Source of the DNA: JACDQM01 sp044373315
GTDB lineage: Bacteria > Pseudomonadota > Gammaproteobacteria > Burkholderiales > Burkholderiaceae_C
Direction: 5' to 3'
DNA: 64,000 nucleotides
Assembly: GCF_044373315.1 (NCBI RefSeq)
Contig: NZ_JBILQK010000002.1
Span: 1 to 64,000 of the forward strand
How positions within the stretch are numbered: position 1 is the stretch's first letter; each line of letters begins with the position of its first letter. The notes under the pieces are model-generated. The model searched no databases. It was not told where the DNA came from and worked only from the letters and a program-made list of their open reading frames with translations. Below are positions 54,971 to 63,535 of the stretch, piece after piece. Made by a program: the position numbers and the translations under genes.

Positions 54971-55267
54971 ATGAACAGCGGACTTCACTACGACCAGGCG
55001 CTCGCGATCGTGGGCTCGGCCATCCAGGCGTGGGACCCTTTCGGGCTTGCCGCCGACGGCGCGCCGCCCGACGAGTATGCGCAGGAGGTGGCCAGCATCG
55101 TGGCTCGTATCCCGCGCTGTCGGAGCGAAGCCGAACTGGCTGCCGCGATCTCGGGCGTCTTTACCGAGTCGTTCGAGTCCGACACCTTCACGGTCGCCAA
55201 CTGCAGCGAACCCGCCAGGCGGGCCTACACCGGGCTGGTCGGCGCAGGTCTGTTGCAGCCTGCCTGA
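54971..55267 (+). CDS. Small protein, possibly DUF1871-like
   Basis: 98 residues: YDQALAIVGSAIQAWDPFGLAADG, PPDEYAQEVASIVARIPRCRSEAELAAAISGVFTESF. The pattern (WDP, DEY...E...I, then VF..SF) resembles the DUF1871 family, but I hold this loosely. ATG 54971 was preferred over 54935. First of four short same-strand genes ahead of guaA; no signal peptide. Confidence 0.6.
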   Translation: MNSGLHYDQALAIVGSAIQAWDPFGLAADGAPPDEYAQEVASIVARIPRCRSEAELAAAISGVFTESFESDTFTVANCSEPARRAYTGLVGAGLLQPA

Positions 55268-55299
55268 CCTTTCGATGTCCAATCGATCGGAGTCGACGG

Positions 55300-55728
55300 A
55301 TGACGTACCGCCTCGAAGACATCGGCAGGACGATTGAAGAAGCACTGCCGATCACCACCTTCCCCGCGGAGCGGGGTTTGCGACTCGAGATCGCTGGCGT
55401 GGAAGCCAGCCTTGAATTGGCGATAGGCCAGGAGTTCACTGTATTCGCGGATTCGTGGCACGAGCACTTTGCGATACGGGATGAACTGATGGCGTTTCTG
55501 CATGACCTCGTCTGCGGCGTGCTTCAAGTGGTGGTGACCTACCAAGGTTCGCGAGCCGTTGCGTACCAGATCGTCGAGACCGGGAACGGCGCGGTGAAGA
55601 TTCGCTCATCGGGTGGCGCGTTGCTCTGGCCCTGGTGGCGCCAGCGTAACGAGGTGGTCTTGAGCTACAAGGCTGCGGAACGCGGCGAGCGAGAAGCGTC
55701 GCAGCGAGTCGCAGCCCCTGGCGCATAG
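55300..55728 (+). CDS. Hypothetical protein (142 aa)
   Basis: 142 residues from ATG 55300 (MTYRLEDIGRTIEEALPITT), with a CGAGTCGACGG upstream that is only a weak ribosome site. The body alternates hydrophobic beta-like segments (LQVVVTYQGSRAVAYQIVE, LLWPWWRQRNEVVLSYKA), suggesting a small alpha/beta cytosolic protein. No family recognised. Size and neighbours fit an orphan immunity-type gene, but nothing proves it. Confidence 0.6.
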   Translation: MTYRLEDIGRTIEEALPITTFPAERGLRLEIAGVEASLELAIGQEFTVFADSWHEHFAIRDELMAFLHDLVCGVLQVVVTYQGSRAVAYQIVETGNGAVKIRSSGGALLWPWWRQRNEVVLSYKAAERGEREASQRVAAPGA

Positions 55729-55743
55729 GCTTGGAGTTGTGAG

Positions 55744-56241
55744 ATGCCACGGTTCAATACTTCGAACTTTCCTGAAGGGATCGCCGTACCGGGCGCCAGC
55801 GCCCGTCACTTCACCGAAGCCGAAGCAGCCGCCTTGACTGCCGCCTGGCTGGCCGTCTTCGGTGCAGACCGGGACGGCGTCAACGCCACGGGCCCCAAAG
55901 GCTATCTCTGGCATGTCTTCAGCGCGGGGCGGTATCCGTGCACGGCGCGTGAAGAAGCCCGCAGCACCTACCGGCTGCAAAGCGAGGCCGAGTATCTGGT
56001 GCTGCTGAATGAGGGGCGCGCGGCTGTGGCCACCGACGCACTGCCGCTCGAAGCGCCGCTGGCTGATTACTGCGTGTTCCCGCCGAACCTCGCCTGGACC
56101 ATGGCCTTCACGCACGAAGCTCCGCTGGATGGCCCGTATTTCGCCAGACATGCCCGGTTCGATGAACTCAGCAAGAGCAATCAGGCCCTGCTTCGGAAGA
56201 AGCAGGCCGCTGAGGCGGCCAAGGCCAAGGGGTGGCGATAG
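55744..56241 (+). CDS. Small protein, possibly DUF4275-like
   Basis: 165 residues with TEAEAAALTAAWLAVFG, GYLWHVFSAGRYPC, EARSTYRLQSEAEYLVLLN and a Lys/Ala-rich helical C-terminus. The Trp-His-x-Phe and EAE-Y-x-L pattern resembles DUF4275. The preceding gene ends 15 bp upstream. Function unknown. Confidence 0.65.
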   Translation: MPRFNTSNFPEGIAVPGASARHFTEAEAAALTAAWLAVFGADRDGVNATGPKGYLWHVFSAGRYPCTAREEARSTYRLQSEAEYLVLLNEGRAAVATDALPLEAPLADYCVFPPNLAWTMAFTHEAPLDGPYFARHARFDELSKSNQALLRKKQAAEAAKAKGWR

Positions 56242-56257
56242 GTCCAGGGACGGTCTC

Positions 56258-56941
56258 ATTCTGCGCGGGGCGCTTGGCTGCGGACTAGACAGCACAACGG
56301 CTATCGTCCGAATCGAGGCGCTCGCGGTAGCGAACGGCGATAACTATGGCGATCATGATCGGGATATCGACGAGGCCGACGCACCTGCCGGGCTCAATAT
56401 CCAATCCCGGGCCTTCGGCGACCGAACGGGCGTCAGGGCCGGACACGGCTTCGCAGTGCCCTTGCCCGATGGGCGGTTCGGGCATGCTGTCTTTCTGGGC
56501 GGAAACAGGCAGGGTTATCTTCTCCTGGACATCAGCGCCCTGATCACGGATCAGCCCGCCAACCCGGACGCCGTGCGGGAGGCGCCAAGGCGCTATCGCC
56601 AGCCGATCCTCGTCTGGCATACCGGCTTCGCCGCCGTGCCACTTCCGTCCAGGGTACAAGTTGCGCCAGTGCCCTGCGAAGTGGTGTTCCGGTCGGGCGT
56701 CGGCTGGCCCGATCTGGAAGCGATCGCACGGCTGGAGAGGCGCTTCGCGGTCTGGAACACGGAAACCCCGCAAGGCTGGAGAGCCTTGCTCATGGCCATG
56801 GCAGCCGCTGGAGAACAGCTTCCGGGGATCGAAGGCCACACCTTGGTGACGGCTCGGGTCGAACGGACGGGCGCCCTGAATCTGATCGAGGATCACACCC
56901 TTCTTCGGCCTGCAGACGACGCCCGCTGGCCGATGCGGTAG
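56258..56941 (+). CDS. Imm26-like protein without a standard start codon
   Basis: An open frame whose part from about 56435 to 56750 reads GHGFAVPLPDGRFGHAVFLGG, GYLLLDISALI, PILVWHTGFAAVPLP, resembling the immunity protein 26 family. No ATG, GTG or TTG exists in frame between the end of the preceding gene and the domain. ATT 56258, CTG 56261, or an ATG far inside the preceding gene (56009) are the only ways in. Either a rare start, a frameshift (an ATG at 56346 lies in another frame) or a decayed gene. Confidence 0.45.
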   Translation: MLRGALGCGLDSTTAIVRIEALAVANGDNYGDHDRDIDEADAPAGLNIQSRAFGDRTGVRAGHGFAVPLPDGRFGHAVFLGGNRQGYLLLDISALITDQPANPDAVREAPRRYRQPILVWHTGFAAVPLPSRVQVAPVPCEVVFRSGVGWPDLEAIARLERRFAVWNTETPQGWRALLMAMAAAGEQLPGIEGHTLVTARVERTGALNLIEDHTLLRPADDARWPMR

Positions 56942-57103
56942 CAACCTTCAGAAATCGATGAGGTCTTCGCCGCTCTGTCGGACGGGACGGACATGGTTAC
57001 AACGTGGGATCTGGTGACATGACCTGTGCTGGCGAATGCTGTCGGTCCTCATGGCCTCCGGCTGGTCGCCTGACCGACGGCACGGGCGGCGGGCAACGTC
57101 ACC

Positions 57104-58708
57104 TCACTCCCACTCGATGGTGGCAGGCGGCTTGCTCGACACGTCGTAGGTGACGCGGTTGATGCCGCGCACCTCGTTGATGATGCGGCCCGAGGTGCGC
57201 TTGAGCAGGCTGTAGGGCAGCTCGGCCCAGTCGGCGGTCATGAAGTCGCTGGTCTGCACCGCGCGCAGCGCCACCACATAGTCATAGGTGCGGCCGTCGC
57301 CCATCACGCCCACGCTCTTGACCGGCAGGAACACGGTGAAGGCCTGGCTGGTCAGCTCGTACCAGGTCTTGCCGGTGGCTTCGTCCTTGGTGTTGCGCAG
57401 TTCCTCGATGAAGATCGCATCGGCCCGGCGCAGCAGGTCGGCGAACTCCTTCTTCACTTCGCCGAGGATGCGCACGCCCAGGCCCGGGCCTGGGAAGGGG
57501 TGGCGATAGACCATCTCGGGCGGCAGGCCCAGAGCGACGCCCAGCTCACGCACCTCGTCCTTGAACAGCTCGCGCAGCGGCTCCAGCAGTTTCAGGCCCA
57601 GTTGCTCGGGCAGGCCGCCGACGTTGTGGTGACTCTTGATTGTGGTGGCCTTCTTGGTCTTGGTGCCGCCGCTCTCCACCACATCGGGGTAGATCGTGCC
57701 CTGAGCCAGAAAGGTCGCGCCCTTGTGGCCCTGGTCGCCGGCCTTCAGCTTGGCCGCCTCGGCCTTGAACACATCGACGAACAGGCCGCCGATGATCTTG
57801 CGCTTCTTCTCGGGGTCGGTCACACCGGCCAGCTGGCCAAGGAACAGATCGGCGGCGTCGACGCGGATCACCTTCGCGTGCAGCTTGCCGGCGAACATGT
57901 CCATCACCATATCGCCTTCGTTCAGGCGCAGCAGGCCGTGATCGACGAAGACGCAGGTCAGCTGGTCGCCGATGGCGCGGTGGATCAGCGCCGCCGCCAC
58001 CGAAGAATCGACGCCGCCGGACAGGCCGAGGATCACCTCCTCGTCACCCACCTGCTCGCGGATCTTCTGGACGGCTTCCGCGATGTAGTCGCCCATGATC
58101 CAGTCGCCCTGGCAGCCCGCGATCTCACGCACGAAGCGCGTCAGCATCGCCTGCCCCTTGACGGTGTGCGTCACCTCGGGGTGGAACTGCACGGCGTAGT
58201 AGCCCTTGTCCTCGTTGGCCATGCCCGCGATCGGGCAGCTGGGCGTGGAGGCCATCAGCTTGAAGCCCGGCGGCAGCACGGTGACCTTATCGCCATGGCT
58301 CATCCAGACCTTGAGCATGCCGTGGCCCTCCAGCGTGGCGTGGTCTTGGATGCCGTCCAGCAGACGGGTGTGACCATGGGCGCGCACCTCGGCATAGCCG
58401 AACTCGCGCTGGTCGCTCCACTCGACCTTGCCGCCGAGCTGAACGGCCATGGTCTGCATGCCGTAGCAGATGCCCAGCACCGGCACGCCCAGATCCCACA
58501 CTGCCTGCGGTGCGCGCAGTTCATGGTCCTCGTAGGTGGACGCATGGCTGCCCGACAGGATGATGGCCTTGGGTGCGAAGCTGCGGATGAACTCGTCAGA
58601 GACGTCGTTCGGGTGGATCTCACAGTAAACATGCGCCTCGCGCACGCGGCGCGCGATCAGCTGCGTCACCTGGGAGCCGAAATCGAGGATCAGGACTTTG
58701 TCATGCAT
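57104..58708 (-). CDS. guaA: GMP synthase (glutamine-hydrolysing)
   Basis: Converts XMP to GMP with glutamine. From ATG 58708 (MHDKVLILDFG) the protein is 534 residues. Class I amidotransferase: GICYGMQTM (nucleophile Cys), FHPEVTHT. ATP-pyrophosphatase: LGLSGGVDSSV. C-terminal dimerisation domain: HPFPGPGLGVRIL and SKPPATIEWE. An ATG at 58726, overlapping the stop of the MFS gene (TGATG), would add six residues. Same pathway as guaB 1.4 kb upstream. Confidence 0.96.
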   Translation of the reverse strand: MHDKVLILDFGSQVTQLIARRVREAHVYCEIHPNDVSDEFIRSFAPKAIILSGSHASTYEDHELRAPQAVWDLGVPVLGICYGMQTMAVQLGGKVEWSDQREFGYAEVRAHGHTRLLDGIQDHATLEGHGMLKVWMSHGDKVTVLPPGFKLMASTPSCPIAGMANEDKGYYAVQFHPEVTHTVKGQAMLTRFVREIAGCQGDWIMGDYIAEAVQKIREQVGDEEVILGLSGGVDSSVAAALIHRAIGDQLTCVFVDHGLLRLNEGDMVMDMFAGKLHAKVIRVDAADLFLGQLAGVTDPEKKRKIIGGLFVDVFKAEAAKLKAGDQGHKGATFLAQGTIYPDVVESGGTKTKKATTIKSHHNVGGLPEQLGLKLLEPLRELFKDEVRELGVALGLPPEMVYRHPFPGPGLGVRILGEVKKEFADLLRRADAIFIEELRNTKDEATGKTWYELTSQAFTVFLPVKSVGVMGDGRTYDYVVALRAVQTSDFMTADWAELPYSLLKRTSGRIINEVRGINRVTYDVSSKPPATIEWE

Positions 58709-58725
58709 GGTGTTCAACCCGGTCA

Positions 58726-59988
58726 TCAGGAAGCCTGGGCCACAGTCGCGTCGGCACCGGGGCTGCGCGAGAAGTGACGCCAGGCAAAGAAAAGCGACAG
58801 CGCCTGCAGCACCGCGCAGAAATAGAACGGAGCGCCGATGCGCCAGTCGCCACGCGGCAGCTCCGAGACGAAATACATCAGGCCCGAGCCCAGCACTGGC
58901 GCCAGCACCGCCATCACACTGTTCAGCGAAGCCACGGCGCCCATGGTCTGGCCCTGCGTGCGGGCGTCGGCGGCGTTGGAGATAAGACTCTGCATCACCG
59001 TGCCGGCCGCAAAACCCAGCACGTTGAAGACGATCACCGCGTACATCATCCAGCCCGCGGTGGCGCCACCCCAGACCAGATTGGTCACCACGCTGGACGC
59101 TAGGCCCAGCATCACCAGGCGCGGCCCGGAGATGTGCTTGATCAGATGCTTGAGCAGGAAGCCCTGCACCAGCACCGACATCACACCGACAGCGAACAGC
59201 GACAGGCCGTTCTCCTTAGGGCCCCAGCCGAACTTGAAGGTGGTGTAGAGCACCCAGCTGGTGTGCAACACCAGCTGCGCCAGACTGCTCAGGCCGATCA
59301 CGAACACCAGACCGCCCACGCCCTTGAGCGCGCCAAGCTTGCGCAGCGAAGCCACCGGATTGGCAGCGCGCCACTCGAAGGGACGGCGGTTCTCCGGCTT
59401 GAGCGACTCGGGCAGCACGAAGTAGCCGTAGACCCAATTGGTCAGCGCCAGCACGCCGGCCACGTAGAAGGGCAGGTGCAGGTCAATATCGCCCAGGATG
59501 CCACCCATCACCGGGCCGAGGATGAAGCCCATGCCGAAGGCTGCGCCCAGCATGCCGAAGCGCTTGGCGCGATCCTCGGGCGCAGTGATGTCGGCCACAT
59601 AGGCATTGGCCACCGCAGCATTGGCCTGCATCGCGCCGCTGAACAGGCGCACCAGCACCAGCATCCACAAGGCCGTGGCCATCGCGGTGGTGAAGAAGCT
59701 CAGCGCCAGACCGGAGAAGCCGATCAGCATCACAGGGCGCCGGCCATAACGATCTGACAGCGCACCCAGCACCGGTGCGCCGATAAAGTTGGCAATGCCA
59801 AAAGCAACGGTGACGGCCAGATAGGCGAGCGTGTGCTCGGAAGCGCTGCCGGCAAAGGTGCCGACCAGCGGAGGCAGCACCGGGATGATCAGGCCGATCG
59901 AGATCATGTCGATCAACACCGCGATCATGATGAAGCCCATGCCAGCCGCTCGCTTGCCTGTGCCGCCCTGGACTGCGCTATCGCTCAC
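58726..59988 (-). CDS. MFS transporter, TCR/Tet subfamily
   Basis: About 420 residues with twelve hydrophobic helices, the major-facilitator motif GALSDRYGRRPVMLIG after helix 2, and ADITAPEDRAKRFGMLGAAFGMGFILGPVMGG, typical of TetA-like exporters. GTG 59988 sits 5 bp behind AAGGAG and is preferred over ATG 60006, which would contain that ribosome site. Its stop overlaps a possible guaA start. Substrate unknown. Confidence 0.9.
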   Translation of the reverse strand: MSDSAVQGGTGKRAAGMGFIMIAVLIDMISIGLIIPVLPPLVGTFAGSASEHTLAYLAVTVAFGIANFIGAPVLGALSDRYGRRPVMLIGFSGLALSFFTTAMATALWMLVLVRLFSGAMQANAAVANAYVADITAPEDRAKRFGMLGAAFGMGFILGPVMGGILGDIDLHLPFYVAGVLALTNWVYGYFVLPESLKPENRRPFEWRAANPVASLRKLGALKGVGGLVFVIGLSSLAQLVLHTSWVLYTTFKFGWGPKENGLSLFAVGVMSVLVQGFLLKHLIKHISGPRLVMLGLASSVVTNLVWGGATAGWMMYAVIVFNVLGFAAGTVMQSLISNAADARTQGQTMGAVASLNSVMAVLAPVLGSGLMYFVSELPRGDWRIGAPFYFCAVLQALSLFFAWRHFSRSPGADATVAQAS

Positions 59989-60023
59989 TGCTGCTCCTTG
60001 TGACATGCTGCCGGAAGAAAGCG

Positions 60024-60057
60024 AAAGGGGCCGAGTCTTCGCAGCCTCCGCCCCTTT
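60024..60057 (-). terminator. Hairpin after guaB
   Basis: AAAGGGGC (60024-60031) pairs with GCCCCTTT (60050-60057), extended internally by GAG/CTC. Minus-strand continuation CGCTTTCTTC. Partial terminator or attenuator before the MFS gene. Confidence 0.55.
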
Positions 60058-60074
60058 GCCCTCAGGCCTGCGCC

Positions 60075-61547
60075 TTATTCCGAACGGTAGTTCGGCGCTT
60101 CCTTGGTGATCTGCACATCGTGCACATGGCTCTCGCGAATGCCCGCCGACGTGATCTCGACGAATTCCGCACGCTCATGCATCTCGGCGATGCTGGCGCA
60201 GCCGCAGTACCCCATCGAAGCGCGCACGCCGCCGGCCATCTGGTAGACGATCGCCACCATCGAGCCCTTGTAGGGCACGCGGCCTTCGATGCCCTCGGGC
60301 ACCAGCTTGTCCGCGTTGGGGTTGGTGGTCTCGTCGTTCTCCTGGAAGTAGCGGTCCGCCGAGCCGGCCTTCATCGCGCCGATCGAGCCCATGCCGCGGT
60401 AGCTCTTGTAGGAGCGACCCTGATACAGGATGACCTCACCCGGGGCTTCCTCGGTGCCGGCGAACATGCCGCCCATCATCACGGTGCTGGCGCCGGCCGC
60501 GATGGCCTTGGCGATGTCGCCCGAGTAGCGGATGCCGCCGTCAGCGATCAGCGGCACGCCCGTGCCCTTGAGCGCGGTGGCAACGAAATCGATCGCGGTT
60601 ATCTGCGGCACGCCCACGCCGGCCACGATGCGGGTGGTGCAGATTGAGCCCGGGCCGATGCCGACCTTGACGCCGTCAGCGCCGGCTTCCACCAGCGCCA
60701 GCGCGGCCGCGCCGGTGGCGATATTGCCGCCGATCACTTCAATATGCGGATAGTTCTTCTTGACCCAGCGCACACGCTCAATCACGCCGGCGCTGTGGCC
60801 GTGCGCGGTGTCGACCACCAGGGCATCGACACCAGCGCGCGACAGCAACTCGACGCGCTCTTCAGTGCCCTCGCCCACGCCCACCGCGGCGCCGACGCGC
60901 AGCTTGCCGAGCGCATCGCGCGCGGCATTGGGGAAGTTAGTCTGCTTGGTGATGTCCTTCACCGTCATCAGGCCGCGCAGCTCGAAGGCGTCGTTGACCA
61001 CCAGCACACGCTCCAGCTTGTGCTTGTGCATCAGGGCCTTGCCCTCGTCGATGGTGGCGCCGTCCTTGACCGTGACCAGGCGCTCGGCCGGAGTCATGAT
61101 CTCGCGAACCGGCGCGTCCATGCGGGTCTCAAAGCGCAGGTCACGGCCGGAGACGATGCCGACGACCTTCTTGCCTTCCAACACAGGGAAGCCCGAAATG
61201 CCATGCAGTTCGCTGAGCGCCTTGACCTGGCGCACCGTGGTGTCGGGCGTGATGGTGATCGGGTCGCGCAGCAGACCGGATTCGTAACGCTTGACCTTGG
61301 CCACCTCGGCAGCTTGCTGCTGGGCGGTCAAGTTCTTGTGCACGATACCGATGCCGCCCTCCTGAGCCATCGCAATGGCCAGACGCGCCTCGGTGACCGT
61401 GTCCATGGCCGCGGAGACCAGGGGCAGATTCAGCCGGATGTTGCGAGTCAGTTGGGTGGCAAGGCTGGTGTCGCGAGGCAACACCTGGGAGAAGGCTGGC
61501 ACCAACAACACATCGTCGAAGGTGAGCGCTTTACCAAGAAGGCGCAT
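60075..61547 (-). CDS. guaB: Inosine-5'-monophosphate dehydrogenase
   Basis: 490-residue enzyme oxidising IMP to XMP, the committed step to GMP. N-terminal LTFDDVLLVPAFSQVLP and SAAMDTVTEARLAIAMAQEGG, two CBS domains (about 95-205), catalytic Cys in VGIGPGSICTTRIVAGVGVPQ, the flap with GMGSIGAMK and C-terminal EGRVPYKG. Length matches the family. Upstream gene of the guaB-MFS-guaA series. Confidence 0.97.
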   Translation of the reverse strand: MRLLGKALTFDDVLLVPAFSQVLPRDTSLATQLTRNIRLNLPLVSAAMDTVTEARLAIAMAQEGGIGIVHKNLTAQQQAAEVAKVKRYESGLLRDPITITPDTTVRQVKALSELHGISGFPVLEGKKVVGIVSGRDLRFETRMDAPVREIMTPAERLVTVKDGATIDEGKALMHKHKLERVLVVNDAFELRGLMTVKDITKQTNFPNAARDALGKLRVGAAVGVGEGTEERVELLSRAGVDALVVDTAHGHSAGVIERVRWVKKNYPHIEVIGGNIATGAAALALVEAGADGVKVGIGPGSICTTRIVAGVGVPQITAIDFVATALKGTGVPLIADGGIRYSGDIAKAIAAGASTVMMGGMFAGTEEAPGEVILYQGRSYKSYRGMGSIGAMKAGSADRYFQENDETTNPNADKLVPEGIEGRVPYKGSMVAIVYQMAGGVRASMGYCGCASIAEMHERAEFVEITSAGIRESHVHDVQITKEAPNYRSE

Positions 61548-61645
61548 GTGGGAAGCTCCAGACGCAAAGCGGCATTATACGGAAGCCAGCGCGCAGGCCA
61601 CGGGGCTACACTTTGCTGCCTACTCTGCGACTGACTGACTCCGCC

Positions 61646-62170
61646 ATGCCGACGCTGTTCATCACCCTTCGCCCCGCCCTGCTCGCCCTGCTGATGCTGG
61701 CCGTCGTGCCCACGGCAATGGCGCAATGGAAGTGGCGCGATGCGGCCGGCAAGGTGCAATACAGCGATCTGCCGCCGCCCCAGGGCACGCTGGAGAAGGA
61801 CATCCTGCAGCGCCCGCCGAATGCGCGCCCAGCAGTGGTCGTGCGCCCGGTCGGTGCGGGCGCTACGCCGGCTGAGGCTGCCCCTGCCGCCAGCGCACCT
61901 CGCGCGCCCACCCGGGCCGAAGCCGAGCAAGAGGCTCGCAAGAAGGCTGCAGACGCTGACAGCGCCAAACGCCAAAAGGAAGAGGACCGCAAGCAGGCAG
62001 AAATGCGTGCCGAAAACTGCCGCCGCGCGACGGCTCAACTCAAGTTGCTGGAAGACGGCGTGCGGCTGACTCGGCGCAACGATGCCGGCGAGAACATCCC
62101 CTTGGATGACCGCATGAGAGCCGAAGAAGTTCGCAGCGCGCGCAGCGTGATCGCTGCGGAGTGCAAGTAA
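61646..62170 (+). CDS. DUF4124-domain exported protein
   Basis: 174 residues. Signal peptide (LRPALLALLMLAVVPTAMA), then the DUF4124 motif QWKWRDAAGKVQYSDLPPP, a Pro/Ala-rich linker, and a charged coiled-coil segment (AEAEQEARKKAADADSAKRQKEEDRKQAEMRAE). Typical betaproteobacterial periplasmic protein of unknown function. Divergent from guaB and convergent with rnfH. Confidence 0.9.
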   Translation: MPTLFITLRPALLALLMLAVVPTAMAQWKWRDAAGKVQYSDLPPPQGTLEKDILQRPPNARPAVVVRPVGAGATPAEAAPAASAPRAPTRAEAEQEARKKAADADSAKRQKEEDRKQAEMRAENCRRATAQLKLLEDGVRLTRRNDAGENIPLDDRMRAEEVRSARSVIAAECK

Positions 62171-62197
62171 GCGCAACCGACCAGCGCCCTTTGCTGA

Positions 62198-62533
62198 TCA
62201 GGCCCGCGTCTTGCCGGCCAGCGGGCGGTGCCGAGACACGATGCGCTCGCCCGCCGCGCGGTAGCGCTGCCGACGCGCCTCCTTCGGATCCACCGTGAGT
62301 GGTCGGTAGACCTCGATGCGGTCGCGCTCGCGCAGCACGGTACCGAGGCCCTTCAAGCGACCCCAGATACCGATCTTCAGCTCAGCGAGGCGCGGCAGCT
62401 GCTCGGCGAAGGCGGGACAGGCGCGCAAGGCCTGCTCGATGGTGCAGCCCTGCTGCAGCAGCAGGTGCTCATGCCGCACATCGCCAGCCTGCGGACTCCA
62501 CACCAACTCGACCTTCAACTGCGCAGCACCCAT
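62198..62533 (-). CDS. rnfH: RnfH family ubiquitin-like protein
   Basis: 111 residues starting MGAAQLKVELVWSPQAGDVRHE, with the beta-grasp-like LKIGIWGRLKGLGTVLRERDRIEVYRPL and a basic tail RRQRYRAAG. ATG 62533 begins 1 bp after the ratA TGA (TGA-G-ATG). The ratA-rnfH pair is widespread; its cellular role is uncertain. Confidence 0.93.
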   Translation of the reverse strand: MGAAQLKVELVWSPQAGDVRHEHLLLQQGCTIEQALRACPAFAEQLPRLAELKIGIWGRLKGLGTVLRERDRIEVYRPLTVDPKEARRQRYRAAGERIVSRHRPLAGKTRA

Positions 62534-62534
62534 C

Positions 62535-63002
62535 TCAGCGCGGACCATAGACGCCTTCTGCGCGCTGCACAAAGCTGTCGACAAAGGTGTTGGCAATCCG
62601 ATCAAAGACCGGGCTGACCACGGTCTCCAGGGCCTTGCTCGAAAAGGCGTAACGCAACTCGAACTCGACCTTGCAGGCCTGGGGCTCACTGCCATCGTCG
62701 TTGCTGCCGGGCTTGGTGAGCGGCAGGAAATTCCACACGCCATCCAGCAGCGAGAACGGGCCATCGACCAGCGCCATCTCGACGCGGCGTGCCGGCTGAT
62801 GATTGTTGCGCGTGGTGAAGGCGTGGCGCACGCCGGCATAGGCAAGCGACAGGCGCGCCGTCATGCCTTCGTCGCTTTGGTCCAGTACCTCGGCCTGTTG
62901 GCACCAGGGCAGGAACTCCGGATAGCGCGTCACTCCGGTCACGAGCTCATACATCTCGCGCGGCGAGTACCACAGCAGAACTGACTTCTTGACGTGCTTC
63001 AT
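62535..63002 (-). CDS. ratA: RatA-type START-domain protein
   Basis: 155-residue polyketide-cyclase/START-like protein: MKHVKKSVLLWYSPREMYELVTGV, YPEFLPWCQQAEVLDQ, GPFSLLDGVWNFLPL and a helical C-terminus VFDRIANTFVDSFVQRAE. Related to E. coli RatA (reported to affect ribosome subunit association) and to Coq10-like ubiquinone-binding proteins; which role applies here cannot be told. Divergent from smpB. Confidence 0.93.
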   Translation of the reverse strand: MKHVKKSVLLWYSPREMYELVTGVTRYPEFLPWCQQAEVLDQSDEGMTARLSLAYAGVRHAFTTRNNHQPARRVEMALVDGPFSLLDGVWNFLPLTKPGSNDDGSEPQACKVEFELRYAFSSKALETVVSPVFDRIANTFVDSFVQRAEGVYGPR

Positions 63003-63049
63003 ACAATGCCGGGATTGTATTGGCCCCTCCCGGCCCCAGATCGATATCC

Positions 63050-63514
63050 ATGTCTATTGCAGAAAACCGCCGCGCCCGATTCGAATATCACATCGAGGAA
63101 CAGTTCGAGGCGGGCATCGTGCTCGAAGGCTGGGAAGTCAAGGCCATCCGCGCCGGCCAGGTACAGCTGACCGATGGCTACGTGATGATCAAGAACGGCG
63201 AGCTCTTTTTGATCGGCTGCCGCATCAACCCGCTGCGCACCGCGTCCACGCATGTGAACCCGCTGGCCGACCGGACCAAGAAACTGCTGATGAAGAAGGA
63301 CGAGATCCGTCGCCTTGTTGGCAAGGTCGAGCAAAAAGGCTTCACCCTCGTTCCGCTCAATCTGCACTACAAGGGCAGCCATGTGAAGGTCGACATCGCG
63401 CTGGCCAAGGGCAAGGATCTGCATGACAAGCGAGAGACCGAGAAGAAACGCGACTGGGAGCGGGAAAAGGGGCGGTTGATGCGACATTCGGTCCCATCCA
63501 GGCCCAAGGACTGA
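63050..63514 (+). CDS. smpB: SsrA-binding protein SmpB
   Basis: 154-residue partner of tmRNA in ribosome rescue. Family markers are NRRARFEYHIEEQFEAGIVLEGWEVKAIRAG, GYVMIKNGELFLIGCRI, TKKLLMKKDEI and the basic C-terminal tail REKGRLMRHS. ATG 63050 (MSIAENRRAR) fits the family; an upstream in-frame start at 63020 is unlikely. The ssrA gene itself was not found in the window. Confidence 0.96.
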   Translation: MSIAENRRARFEYHIEEQFEAGIVLEGWEVKAIRAGQVQLTDGYVMIKNGELFLIGCRINPLRTASTHVNPLADRTKKLLMKKDEIRRLVGKVEQKGFTLVPLNLHYKGSHVKVDIALAKGKDLHDKRETEKKRDWEREKGRLMRHSVPSRPKD

Positions 63515-63535
63515 TCGCGTAGCGCCGAGTACAGC

